From positions 1-64,000 of the forward strand of contig CAZMYW010000022.1 of the NCBI GenBank assembly GCA_964570625.1: DNA of 64,000 bases, read 5' to 3'. The notes beneath the pieces were generated by a model. That model searched no databases. It was given only the letters and a program-made list of their open reading frames with translations, and was not told where the DNA came from. Below are positions 24,378-32,521 of the stretch, one piece after another. Source of the DNA: JBFLXB01 sp964570625. GTDB taxonomy: Bacteria; Nitrospirota; Nitrospiria; 2-01-FULL-66-17. The position numbers and the translations under genes are program-made. Every line of letters starts with the position of its first letter. Position 1 is the first letter of the stretch.

Positions 24378-27300
24378 CTCCCAACGGCCGCGCGGCGCCG
24401 CGCGGCAGCGCTCCACGTCGCCCGCGTCCGCCTTTCAACGCACGGTGGCCGCGGCCTGCCTCGTGGTGGGGCTGGTCCCCCTGACGATTGGGTTCGTCGC
24501 GCTGATGACGCTCTCGCGCGGAAGCACGGGCGCGGCGATCGCGTGGTACGGTGTGCTGGTCGTGTTGGTGGCGGTGTTGGCGGTGATCGTCTCCCGCAGC
24601 CTGGCCGGGCCCGTGCGGGCGCTGCGGGAGGGCGTGCAGCGTGTGGGAGAGGGCGACCTGGATCACCGCCTGGACCTCCCGGCCGCACACGACGTCGCGC
24701 AACTCGCTCCGGCGTTCAACGCGATGGCGGGCCGGTTGGCGGAGTCGTTCCGCACCCTCGAACAGACCGTGGCCGACCGGACGCTGGCGCTCACCGCCGT
24801 CCATACCGTGGCGGTGGCCGCGAACCGGTCGCTGGACCCCGACGACATTTTGGGCAGCGTATTGGACCGCCTGCTCGTGGTCCTCAACCTCGAGGCGGCG
24901 TTCATCCGATTGCTGGATGTCGAAGGGCTCTCGCTCCGTGCCCAGCGCGGCGTGCCCGCCGGCGTGTTGGAAGCCGCGGCCGTCTGTCCGGTCGGCGAGG
25001 GCCTGTCCGGGCGCGTGGCCGCCCATGGGACGCCGTTGGTGGCCGACGCGCAGTTCGAGGGTTTGAGCGGGTCGGGTGAGTCGGCGTTGTTTCGCGAAGG
25101 GTTTCTGGTCGCCGCGTGTGTGCCCCTGACGGCCAAAGGGCACGTGTTCGGGACCCTGGCCGTGGCCAGCCGCTACCCGCGGGCGTTCACGGCCCAAGAC
25201 CTTCAACTCCTGACCTCGATCGGCAACCAGATTGGCACGGCGCTTGAGAACGCGGGTCTCTATGAGCGCGCGTGCGCGATGGCGCGGGAGTCGGAAGAGC
25301 TCAACCAGCTCAAGACCGAGTTCCTCTCCAACGTGGGTCACGAACTGCGGATTCCGTTGACCGCGATCATGGGCTTCGCGGAGTTGCTCCTCGAGCGCAT
25401 CCCGGGAGACTTGAACGCGGAGCAGGAACGCTACGTGCGCACCATGCTCGACAGCGGACGCGAGTTGCTCGGCATGATCAACAACCTGCTGGATCTTTCC
25501 AAAATCAAGGCCGGGAAAATTCCCTGGCAGCCGGCCGCGGTCGACCTCAAGCCGCTGCTCGACGCGGTGGCCGACACCGTGCGTCCGCTGATCGTCAAAC
25601 AGCACTTGCACCTGGCCGTGGACGTGGAAGCCGACGACGGGCCGGTGGTCGCGTTCGCCGACGAAGGGTTGCTCAAACAAGTGTTGCTGAATCTGTTGTC
25701 GAACGCGGTGAAGTTCACGCCCGCCGGTGGCACCGTCAGCGTGCGCGCGCGGGCCGTGTCCGACGGGCCGGAGTCGGTGGAGGTCCGCGTCGAAGACACC
25801 GGCATCGGCATCGCCGCGGGCGACCTGGAGCGCGTCTTTCAGGAGTTTCACCAGGTGGACGGTAGCCCCACCAGGGATCATCCTGGTACCGGCCTCGGCC
25901 TCGCCATTACCAAGCGACTGGTGGAGTTGCAAGGCGGGCGCATCTGGGCCGAGAGCCGGCTCGATGAGGGCAGCCGGTTTACGGTGCGGCTGCCGTTGGG
26001 GCACACGCCCGACGCGCTACCGGTCGCGCCGGCCCGCCAGCCGGGCATCATGGAGTCGGTGATGGAGTCGCTGGTCGCCACCGCCGCGGCGCGGTCGCTC
26101 GACGCGCGGCGCAGCCAGAGGATCGTGACGGCGGCGTCGCCTCGCGTGGCGGAACGGCTCGGCCAGAGCCTCGAACCGGAAGGATACGAGGTGCAGGCCG
26201 TGACGCCGGACGACCTGACGACCTTGCGCGCGCGGCCGACCCGGCCGTTCGCGGTGGTGATCGACGCACGGGATGAGGCCGCGTCACGCGCGTCGCTGGG
26301 CGTTCTACGGAGCGCTCCCGACGTGCCCGCGGTGCTGCTCGGCGTGGCGGACGACGGAATCCGCGCATGCGCCGTGGCCGCGGTCGGCGTCGTGGCGTCG
26401 CCGATCTCGCCCGAGGCATTGCGCGCGGCGCTCCGCGCGTGCGGGGTGTTGGGCGCGGTCAGGCGCCGCTCCATTACGGTGCTCGTGGCGGCGGAGGCCG
26501 ACGTGAGCGCGACTCTGGGGCAGGCGCTCCGGATGGATGGAGTGGGCGTTCAGGCCGCGGACCCGGATGGGGCTGTGGCGGTGGCGAGCGAACTCGCGCC
26601 GGATCTGTTGCTGGTCGACGTCGGGTACACCGACCCGTTTGCGCTCGCACAGCGCCTCGCGCCGCATGCCGCGGCGCGGTCGGTGCCGTGGGTGCTCGCG
26701 GTACCGGACCACGCGGCGAGCGGGGAATGGGCGCTCCTGGCTGAACGCGCCAGGGTGGCTGCTGCCGGCGGTGAGTTGCTGCGGGACGAGGTGGTCGGCG
26801 CGTGTTACCGGTTGGAGCGCGCCCTGCCGGAACGCGCGGGGTTGGTGGATCAGGCCACGCGCCTGTACACGGCGCGTTACCTCAAACACTGTTTGGTCGA
26901 GGAAGTGGATCGGGCCTGGAGGCTCCACCGGCCGTTTTCGATCGTGTTGTTCGAGCCCGACGCAGGCGGGCGGTCCGGTGGATCGCCCGGCGCCGAGCGA
27001 TTCGTTCGAGAGGTGGCCGACCTCCTGCGTCGCCACACCCGGGCGATCAACCCCATCTGCCGATTTGGTCCGTCCACGTTCGCCGTGTTGCTCGCGGAAA
27101 CGTCCAAGGAGAGCGCTCAATTCGTGGCGGAGAAACTCCGGCGGCTCATCGCCGGCGCGACGTTTCCGATCCGGGGCGCCGAGATCAACGGGGATGTCGA
27201 GGCCGTGCTGCGTGTGACGCTGAGCGGCGGAGTGGCGACCTTTTTCGCGGACGGACAAACCGCGGAAGACGTAATCGCCGCGGCCCGCCGCGCGCTGCGG

Positions 27301-27405
27301 CGCGCCAAGCAGGGCGGTGGCAATCGGGTCGAAGCCGCCGAGCGCACGGAACGAGGGGGCAGTCCAGCGGCCGACGCGTTGGCCGCGGAAGAACCGGAAC
27401 GGTGA
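24370..27405 (+). CDS. Hybrid sensor histidine kinase with HAMP, GAF, two pseudo-receiver and degenerate GGDEF domains
   Basis: A 1011-residue membrane sensor. Two membrane spans (about 27-75) are followed by HAMP (about 77-130) and GAF (about 150-300), then a HisKA helix with the phospho-accepting His324 in NVGHELRIPL, and a HATPase domain with N box (LLNLLSNAVKF), G1 (EDTGIGI) and G2 (GTGLGL). Two receiver-like folds follow (about 580-690 and 700-820) but lack the acidic pocket. The C-terminal GGDEF-like domain has GPSTF (900-904) in place of GGDEF, so it should not make cyclic di-GMP. A yajQ gene follows 15 bases later. No response regulator is adjacent. Confidence 0.88.
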   Translation: MTDSQRPRGAARQRSTSPASAFQRTVAAACLVVGLVPLTIGFVALMTLSRGSTGAAIAWYGVLVVLVAVLAVIVSRSLAGPVRALREGVQRVGEGDLDHRLDLPAAHDVAQLAPAFNAMAGRLAESFRTLEQTVADRTLALTAVHTVAVAANRSLDPDDILGSVLDRLLVVLNLEAAFIRLLDVEGLSLRAQRGVPAGVLEAAAVCPVGEGLSGRVAAHGTPLVADAQFEGLSGSGESALFREGFLVAACVPLTAKGHVFGTLAVASRYPRAFTAQDLQLLTSIGNQIGTALENAGLYERACAMARESEELNQLKTEFLSNVGHELRIPLTAIMGFAELLLERIPGDLNAEQERYVRTMLDSGRELLGMINNLLDLSKIKAGKIPWQPAAVDLKPLLDAVADTVRPLIVKQHLHLAVDVEADDGPVVAFADEGLLKQVLLNLLSNAVKFTPAGGTVSVRARAVSDGPESVEVRVEDTGIGIAAGDLERVFQEFHQVDGSPTRDHPGTGLGLAITKRLVELQGGRIWAESRLDEGSRFTVRLPLGHTPDALPVAPARQPGIMESVMESLVATAAARSLDARRSQRIVTAASPRVAERLGQSLEPEGYEVQAVTPDDLTTLRARPTRPFAVVIDARDEAASRASLGVLRSAPDVPAVLLGVADDGIRACAVAAVGVVASPISPEALRAALRACGVLGAVRRRSITVLVAAEADVSATLGQALRMDGVGVQAADPDGAVAVASELAPDLLLVDVGYTDPFALAQRLAPHAAARSVPWVLAVPDHAASGEWALLAERARVAAAGGELLRDEVVGACYRLERALPERAGLVDQATRLYTARYLKHCLVEEVDRAWRLHRPFSIVLFEPDAGGRSGGSPGAERFVREVADLLRRHTRAINPICRFGPSTFAVLLAETSKESAQFVAEKLRRLIAGATFPIRGAEINGDVEAVLRVTLSGGVATFFADGQTAEDVIAAARRALRRAKQGGGNRVEAAERTERGGSPAADALAAEEPER

Positions 27406-27420
27406 ACCGGAGGCGGGACG

Positions 27421-27918
27421 ATGGCTGATCAAAACTCATTCGACGTGGTGTCCGAAGTGAACATCCAGGAAGTGAAGAACGCGCTGGATCAGACCATGAA
27501 GGAAATCACCCAGCGGTTCGACTTCAAAGGCAGCAAGAGCAAGGTGACGCTGGAGGAGAATGACACCGCGCTCCTGCTCCTTTCCGAGGACGACGGCAAA
27601 CTCAAGAGCGTGATCGACATTCTCCAGAACAAACTGATCAAACGCGGCGTCTCGATCCAGGCGCTGGACTACGGAAAAGTCGAGCACGCCCTCGCCGGCA
27701 CCGTGCGCCAGAACATCACGATCACCCAGGGCATCGCGTCGGAGAAAGCCAAAGACATCAGCAAAGCCATTCGCGACGCCAAGTTCAAAGCGCAAACCCA
27801 GATCCAAGGCGACCAACTCCGCGTCACCAGCAAGAGCCGCGACGAGTTGCAGTCGGTCATCGCGTTCCTGAAGGGCAAAGACTTCGGGATTCCGTTGCAG
27901 TTCACGAACTACCGCTGA
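27421..27918 (+). CDS. yajQ: YajQ family nucleotide-binding protein
   Basis: A 165-residue protein of the UPF0234/YajQ family, two ferredoxin-like folds that bind nucleotides; in Xanthomonas a relative binds cyclic di-GMP and regulates transcription. The family hallmarks are NSFDVVSEVNIQEVKNALDQ at the start, RFDFKGSKS, GVSIQALDYGKVE, and a closing DFGIPLQFTNYR. Length is normal (160-165). It follows the hybrid kinase by 15 bases, so the two are likely co-transcribed, which may link the kinase's GGDEF relic with nucleotide signalling; that link is inference. Confidence 0.93.
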   Translation: MADQNSFDVVSEVNIQEVKNALDQTMKEITQRFDFKGSKSKVTLEENDTALLLLSEDDGKLKSVIDILQNKLIKRGVSIQALDYGKVEHALAGTVRQNITITQGIASEKAKDISKAIRDAKFKAQTQIQGDQLRVTSKSRDELQSVIAFLKGKDFGIPLQFTNYR

Positions 27919-27948
27919 GCGCTGAAGGTCCTACTCCTGACAGCTCCC

Positions 27949-28704
27949 TTGAAAAGTTTCCTCATCGACATGGACGGCGTCCTGGTCCGTGGCCCGCAGT
28001 TGGTCCCGGGGGCGGATGCGTTTATCGAGCGGTTGGCGGCGCAGGGGCGGAAGTTCTTGGTGCTGACCAATAACTCGGAGCGCACGCCCAAGGATCTGGA
28101 ACACCGGCTCAGGAAGATCGGGCTCAACGTCGGGGCTGAGCATATCTATACCTCGGCGTTGGCGACCGCGCGGTTTCTGAACAGTCAGCGGCCCAGGGGC
28201 ACGGCGTTCGTGATCGGCGAATCCGGGCTTGTTGCTGCGCTGCACGAGGTGGGGTACGTGATCACCGAGGATCGCCCGGACTATGTCGTGGTGGGCGAGG
28301 CGCCGCACTATGACCACCAGCGCATCACCCAAGCCATCCGGTTGATCAACGACGGGGCGCGATTCATCGCCACCAATCCGGACGTGACCGGGCCGACCGA
28401 GGCAGGCATCGTGCCTGCGACCGGGGCGTTGGTTGCGCTCATGGAAAAGGCCACCGGACGCCAGGCGTACTTCGTGGGCAAGCCCAACCCGCTGATGATG
28501 CGAACCGCGTTGCACCAGATTCAGGAGCACTCCGAAAACGCGGTGATGGTGGGGGACCGGATGGACACCGACGTGGTGGCCGGGATCGAGAGCGGCATGG
28601 AGACCATCCTGGTGTTGACCGGCGTCACGCGGCGCGAGGACGTGGACCGATACCCCTATCGCCCGGCGCGGATCGCGGAATCCGTCAGCGCGATCGAGCT
28701 GTAA
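27949..28704 (+). CDS. HAD-IIA family sugar/nucleotide phosphatase (NagD-like)
   Basis: A 251-residue hydrolase of the NagD/PGP type. Motif I is FLIDMDGVLVRG, motif II VLTNNSERTP, the C2-type cap lies between, the Lys of motif III is in VGKPNPLMMR, and motif IV is VMVGDRMDTDVVAG. The start is a TTG at 27949, chosen because the motif I strand begins right after it; there is no good ribosome site. It probably removes phosphate from small sugar or nucleotide phosphates, with substrate unknown. It may be the last gene of the kinase-yajQ unit. Confidence 0.88.
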   Translation: MKSFLIDMDGVLVRGPQLVPGADAFIERLAAQGRKFLVLTNNSERTPKDLEHRLRKIGLNVGAEHIYTSALATARFLNSQRPRGTAFVIGESGLVAALHEVGYVITEDRPDYVVVGEAPHYDHQRITQAIRLINDGARFIATNPDVTGPTEAGIVPATGALVALMEKATGRQAYFVGKPNPLMMRTALHQIQEHSENAVMVGDRMDTDVVAGIESGMETILVLTGVTRREDVDRYPYRPARIAESVSAIEL

Positions 28705-28823
28705 CCCGCTCGTGCGCTCGCTTCCCTCTTGACTGGGGGGGCGAGATTGTCTAGCACGCGGTCTTGATTTGAACCGAGGCTGCGCATGAGGCATGTGCGG
28801 GCCGCGAGAGGGAGTTTTGTACG

Positions 28824-29099
28824 ATGAAGTCGTTTTCTGTAACCGCGGGCTCGTCGTCGGGGGAGGCTGCTGCGGTCGCGGGCACGCAGTACCTGCTGGT
28901 GGCGTGCAACGTCACGCGCGTGGTGACCGTGGACGGTCGGAACGTGGGCCGAACGGATGAAATTATCGAGGTGCCGGCGGGTGAACATACGGTCAGTCTG
29001 CTCGCTCCGCCCAAGAACTTCCGCCCCAAGGAGCGACGGGTCACGTTGGCGGGAACGTCGTCCCAGAAGCCGCTGGTCGTCTCCTTTGAAACGATGTAG
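28824..29099 (+). CDS. Small PEGA-like domain protein
   Basis: A 91-residue protein with no signal peptide. The segment VTVDGRNVGRTDEIIEVPAGEHTVSL fits the PEGA beta-sandwich (named for its PxGx pattern), here as a single stand-alone domain without a kinase. A GAGGGAG ribosome site precedes the ATG. A possible promoter (TTGACT at 28729-28734 with a weak -10 TAGCAC 17 bases on) lies upstream, so it may be transcribed alone. PEGA domains usually act in surface or protein-protein contacts; a specific role cannot be given. Confidence 0.65.
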   Translation: MKSFSVTAGSSSGEAAAVAGTQYLLVACNVTRVVTVDGRNVGRTDEIIEVPAGEHTVSLLAPPKNFRPKERRVTLAGTSSQKPLVVSFETM

Positions 29100-29125
29100 C
29101 TCGATCGTTGCGTGCGGCGCCCGGT

Positions 29126-29155
29126 TTGACTTGGCCGGAAGAGGTCTGTTAACAT
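29126..29155 (+). promoter_or_regulatory. Sigma70 promoter of the dksA-like gene
   Basis: TTGACT (29126-29131) and TAACAT (29150-29155) are 18 bases apart, about 46 bases before the ATG of the DksA-type gene. Confidence 0.55.
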
Positions 29156-29201
29156 CCCGACTCGTTTTGCCCAAACTCCGGTCGCCAGACGAGGGCCCTT
29201 G

Positions 29202-29624
29202 ATGGCCAAAGATACGAAACCCAAGACTGAACCCAAGCGGTCGGCCAAAGGCGCCGGCTCCGAGAAGGAGCGCGACCTGGCCGAGATTCGCGACGCGCTC
29301 GAACAACAGCGCAAGACCCTGTTGTCCGACGCGGGGGTGATGATCGGCCAAGGCATCACCTACGGCGCCGAGAACCTGCCGGACCTGGGTGATCAAGCGA
29401 GTGCGGTCACCGATCAGAACTTCATGCTGCGGCTCAAGGAGCGCGAGCAGAAGTTGCTCAAGAAGATCGACGAAGCGCTGGACCGTATGATGGCCGGCAC
29501 GTTCGGAATCTGCGAGTCGTGCGGCGGCGAGATCGGGATGAAACGCCTCAAAGCCCGTCCGGTCACCACGCTCTGCATCGAGTGTAAGACCAAGCAGGAA
29601 GAGGACGAAAAGGTCCGTCAGTAG
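29202..29624 (+). CDS. DksA/TraR-family zinc-finger regulator
   Basis: A 140-residue protein. A Lys-rich tail (residues 1-20) leads into a long coiled coil (about 25-95) and the C4 zinc finger CESCGGEI...LCIECK (about 104-128), the plan of DksA, which enters the RNA polymerase secondary channel and works with ppGpp. The coiled-coil tip reads LPDLGDQAS, close to the usual DxxD-like acidic tip, so function as a true DksA is plausible. ATG 29202 follows GAGGG; the preceding TTG is less likely. Confidence 0.88.
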   Translation: MAKDTKPKTEPKRSAKGAGSEKERDLAEIRDALEQQRKTLLSDAGVMIGQGITYGAENLPDLGDQASAVTDQNFMLRLKEREQKLLKKIDEALDRMMAGTFGICESCGGEIGMKRLKARPVTTLCIECKTKQEEDEKVRQ

Positions 29625-29642
29625 CACCGGTGTTCCCGCCGC

Positions 29643-29816
29643 ATGAGCGTCGCCAAAAACCTCGGCGGCTGTTTGTTGGTGATCGTGGCGATCTTCGGGT
29701 TTTACCTCGCGATCACCCTGAGCCTCACGTTCTGGGCCCTGCCGATCGCGGCCATCCTGTTTTTTATCTCGCTCATTCTGTTCTCCCTCGCGCTGGGTAC
29801 CAGCGACCGGCGGTGA
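29643..29816 (+). CDS. Small two-span membrane protein (57 residues)
   Basis: A short frame from ATG 29643 to TGA 29816, 18 bases after the DksA-type gene and 40 bases before the methyltransferase. The start MSVAKNLGGCLLVIVAIFGF leads into two hydrophobic segments (residues about 9-29 and 32-52), and the basic end GTSDRR fits a cytoplasmic tail. I do not recognise a family. Codon use (strong G/C in third positions) matches the neighbours, and its tight fit between two genes supports it being real. It may help couple expression across the unit. Confidence 0.55.
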   Translation: MSVAKNLGGCLLVIVAIFGFYLAITLSLTFWALPIAAILFFISLILFSLALGTSDRR

Positions 29817-29855
29817 TTGCCGGCTCAATGCTCCGACGAGTCCGACAGGTCGGAC

Positions 29856-31019
29856 ATGTCTGACCACGACCCTCACGTCTTTGCCCTGATCCGCGACGAA
29901 ATCGCGAACCGCGGCCCCATCACGTTTGCCCGGTTGATGGAACTCGCGCTGTATACGCCAGGCGTGGGCTATTACATGCGCGATGCGGAGCGGATCGGCG
30001 CGCGCGGGGACTACTACACCAGCAGCAACCTCCACCCCGTGTTCGGCGAATTGGTGGCTAAGCAGCTCGTGGAGATGGCCGGCATCCTCGGGGAAGGGCC
30101 GGTGACGATCATCGAACAGGGCGCGGGACGAGGCGTGCTCGCATTCGACATCCTCCAGTCGCTGACCCAGATCCAGGGCCTGCCGCCGTGGACGTACCTG
30201 ATCGTAGAAAAAAGCCCGGTGATGATCGCGCAACAACGACGGCTGTTGGCCCCGTTGATCCCGTCCGGGCGGGTGGAGTGGGCGGACGCGCTGCCGACAT
30301 CGCCGGTCGACGGGTGTGTGGTGTCCAACGAATTGGTGGACGCGTTTCCCGTGCATCGCGTGATCTGGCGGGAAGGCGGCCTCCAGGAGATCTTCGTGGA
30401 CGCGGCCGGCGAGGGGTTGGCCGAGCGGTTCGACGCGCCGTCCACCCCCGCGCTGGCGGCGCACCTGGACCGGCTCGGCGTGACGCTGGTCGAGGGCCAG
30501 CAGGCGGAGGTCAATCTGGCCGCGATCGACTGGATGCGCGCGGTGGGCGCCGCGCTCCGCCGTGGATTTGTCGTGACGATCGACTACGGGTATCCCGCGG
30601 ATCAATTGTACGACCCGCTCCGCCGGCGGGGCACCGTGCTGGCCTACCACCAACATCGCGCCAGCGAGGCCCTATACGAGCGTCTCGGTCGCCAGGATCT
30701 GACCGCACACGTGGACTTCACCACGCTGGCGTGGGCGGGCCGGGACGCCGGCCTGGAGGTGGTGGGGTTCACGGACCAAACGAGGTTCCTCCTGGGGTTG
30801 GGCGTGCATGAGACCGCGGAGCGGTTGCTCGCCGCCGCGACCGAGGAGGCCGAGCGCGAACGCACGCTGGCGGGCATCCGGGGTCTCCTGGATCCGCAGG
30901 ACATGGGGCGATTATTCAAAGTGCTGGTCCAGAGCAAGGGCGTGTCCCCCGGCCGGCTCTCGGGCCTCTCCCTCGGCTCCGGTGGAGCGGGGCGACTGCC
31001 CGCGGCTCCGGCCTCATAA
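29856..31019 (+). CDS. MidA/NDUFAF7-type SAM-dependent methyltransferase
   Basis: A 387-residue class I methyltransferase of the COG1565 (MidA) family. Near the start it reads ITFARLMELALYTPGVGYY, the family signature, then DYYTSS, the SAM loop IIEQGAGRGVLA, VEKSP, SNELVDAFPVH and DYGYPADQLY. The mitochondrial member NDUFAF7 dimethylates an arginine of the 49-kDa subunit of complex I (NuoD family). Here the gene ends 121 bases before nuoA, and NuoD keeps the target motif LHRGTEKL, so NuoD is the likely substrate. ATG 29856 is chosen; the frame is open to 29817. Confidence 0.88.
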   Translation: MSDHDPHVFALIRDEIANRGPITFARLMELALYTPGVGYYMRDAERIGARGDYYTSSNLHPVFGELVAKQLVEMAGILGEGPVTIIEQGAGRGVLAFDILQSLTQIQGLPPWTYLIVEKSPVMIAQQRRLLAPLIPSGRVEWADALPTSPVDGCVVSNELVDAFPVHRVIWREGGLQEIFVDAAGEGLAERFDAPSTPALAAHLDRLGVTLVEGQQAEVNLAAIDWMRAVGAALRRGFVVTIDYGYPADQLYDPLRRRGTVLAYHQHRASEALYERLGRQDLTAHVDFTTLAWAGRDAGLEVVGFTDQTRFLLGLGVHETAERLLAAATEEAERERTLAGIRGLLDPQDMGRLFKVLVQSKGVSPGRLSGLSLGSGGAGRLPAAPAS

Positions 31020-31033
31020 ACAGCCGAAAACGC

Positions 31034-31063
31034 TTGACACTCAAAACAGCAGTCGATTAAAAT
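31034..31063 (+). promoter_or_regulatory. Sigma70 promoter of the nuo operon
   Basis: A consensus TTGACA (31034-31039) is followed after 18 bases by TAAAAT (31058-31063). The leader of about 70 bases contains a possible 11-codon peptide (ATG 31078, MADRADMGQSR) before the AAGGAGG of nuoA. Confidence 0.75.
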
Positions 31064-31140
31064 GTCACCCCTGCTCCATGGCTGATCGTGCGGACATGGG
31101 ACAGAGTCGGTGATCGGTAATTCGTCTCCAAGGAGGCCCT

Positions 31141-31512
31141 GTGCCTGGAGAGTACGTCCCCCAGCAGTACCTGCCGATTCTGATTTTCGCCGGCATCGCG
31201 GCGGCGTTCGGGTTCGCCCAGCTCTTCGTCGCGTCGTTCATCCGGCCGCATGATCCCTACCGCGAAAAGCTCCAGCCGTATGAAAGCGGCATGCAGCCCT
31301 TCTCCGACGCGCGGATTCCATTTCCGATGCGGTACTACGTCATCACCATGTTGTTCGTCATTTTCGACATCGAGGCGGTGTTTCTCTATCCGTGGGCGGT
31401 GGTGTTCAACCAGATCGGGCTCTACGCGCTGGTGGAAATGGTCCTCTTCATCGCCATCTTGGCGGTCGGCTACGTGTACGCGTGGAAGAAGGGGGCGCTG
31501 GAATGGGAGTAA
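31141..31512 (+). CDS. nuoA: NADH-quinone oxidoreductase subunit A
   Basis: A 123-residue membrane subunit of complex I with three membrane spans (about 10-32, 62-83, 92-112). The family motif PYESGMQPFSDARIPF lies in the first loop, and RYYVITMLFVIFDIEAVFLYP carries the membrane acidic residues linked to proton coupling. GTG start with AAGGAGG four bases upstream. First gene of the operon. Confidence 0.97.
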   Translation: MPGEYVPQQYLPILIFAGIAAAFGFAQLFVASFIRPHDPYREKLQPYESGMQPFSDARIPFPMRYYVITMLFVIFDIEAVFLYPWAVVFNQIGLYALVEMVLFIAILAVGYVYAWKKGALEWE

Positions 31513-31982
31513 CGGGCGGGCTCGACACCACGCTGATCACCACCAAGGTCGATTCGGTCATCAACTGGGCGCGCAAGTCCTCGCTTTGGCCCATGACGTT
31601 CGGCCTGGCCTGCTGCGCCATCGAGATGATCACCTCGGTGTCAGCCCGGCACGATATCGACCGCTACGGCGCCGGCGTGTTTCGCGCCTCGCCTCGCCAG
31701 TCCGACCTGATGATCGTTGCCGGGACCGTGTGCCGGAAGATGGCGCCGATTATTCGCCGGATTTATGACCAGATGCCCGAACCGCGGTACGTCATCTCGA
31801 TGGGGTCCTGCGCGACGTCCGGGAACATCTACAACAGTTATTCGGTCGTGCAGGGCGTCGACCAGATCGTCCCGGTGGACATCTACGTCCCCGGGTGCCC
31901 GCCTCGTCCCGAAGCCCTGTTTGACGGCATCCTCAAGCTCCAACAGCAAATCATGCAGCGTAAGGTCTTGACGAAAGCGTAG
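31503..31982 (+). CDS. nuoB: NADH-quinone oxidoreductase subunit B
   Basis: A 159-residue peripheral subunit that carries cluster N2, the last iron-sulfur cluster before quinone. Ligands are the tandem cysteines in GLACCAIEM, then GSCATSG and PGCPPRPE. The ATG at 31503 overlaps the end of nuoA by 10 bases; an upstream extension of the frame is nuoA sequence in another phase. It forms the quinone site with NuoD. Confidence 0.97.
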   Translation: MGVTGGLDTTLITTKVDSVINWARKSSLWPMTFGLACCAIEMITSVSARHDIDRYGAGVFRASPRQSDLMIVAGTVCRKMAPIIRRIYDQMPEPRYVISMGSCATSGNIYNSYSVVQGVDQIVPVDIYVPGCPPRPEALFDGILKLQQQIMQRKVLTKA

Positions 31983-31984
31983 GC

Positions 31985-32491
31985 ATGCATCCCCTCGCGC
32001 AGTTCGTCCAAGACCGGTTTCCCGGCGCGGTCATCGGCGTCAACGAAGCGTTCGGCGAGTTGACCATCTCGGTGCGCAAGGACCGCATCGCGGCGGTGTG
32101 CCGGGCCCTGCGGGATGATCCGGCGTGGCGGTTCACGTTCTTGAGCGACGTGTTGTCCGTGGATTTCCCGGACGCCGAGGAGCGCTTCGAGGTGATCTAC
32201 CATCTCTTCTCGATCGAGAAACACCACCGGGTTCGGCTCAAAGCGAGAGTGGCCGAGGATGATTGTCGGATCGAGTCGGTGACATCGGTCTGGCCCGGCG
32301 CCAATTTCATGGAGCGCGAAGTCTACGACTTGATGGGCGTCGAGTTTACCAACCATCCCGACTTGCGGCGGATTCTGTTGACCGACGACTACGAGGGTCA
32401 CCCGTTGCGAAAGGACTACCCCACCGAAGGCACGGGATGGCGCAATACGTTTGAATTTCTGCCCAAGGGTGAAGGCCCGTCGATCACATGA
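31985..32491 (+). CDS. nuoC: NADH-quinone oxidoreductase subunit C
   Basis: A 168-residue 30-kDa subunit, encoded separately from nuoD (they are fused in E. coli). The C-terminal signature is intact: SVWPGANFMEREVYDLMGVEF followed by HPDLRRILLTDDYEGHPLRKDYP. It starts two bases after nuoB. It belongs to the hydrophilic arm near the quinone module. Confidence 0.96.
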   Translation: MHPLAQFVQDRFPGAVIGVNEAFGELTISVRKDRIAAVCRALRDDPAWRFTFLSDVLSVDFPDAEERFEVIYHLFSIEKHHRVRLKARVAEDDCRIESVTSVWPGANFMEREVYDLMGVEFTNHPDLRRILLTDDYEGHPLRKDYPTEGTGWRNTFEFLPKGEGPSIT

Positions 32492-32521
32492 GGCGTGCGA
32501 GTCTCATCAATGAGGGACGTG

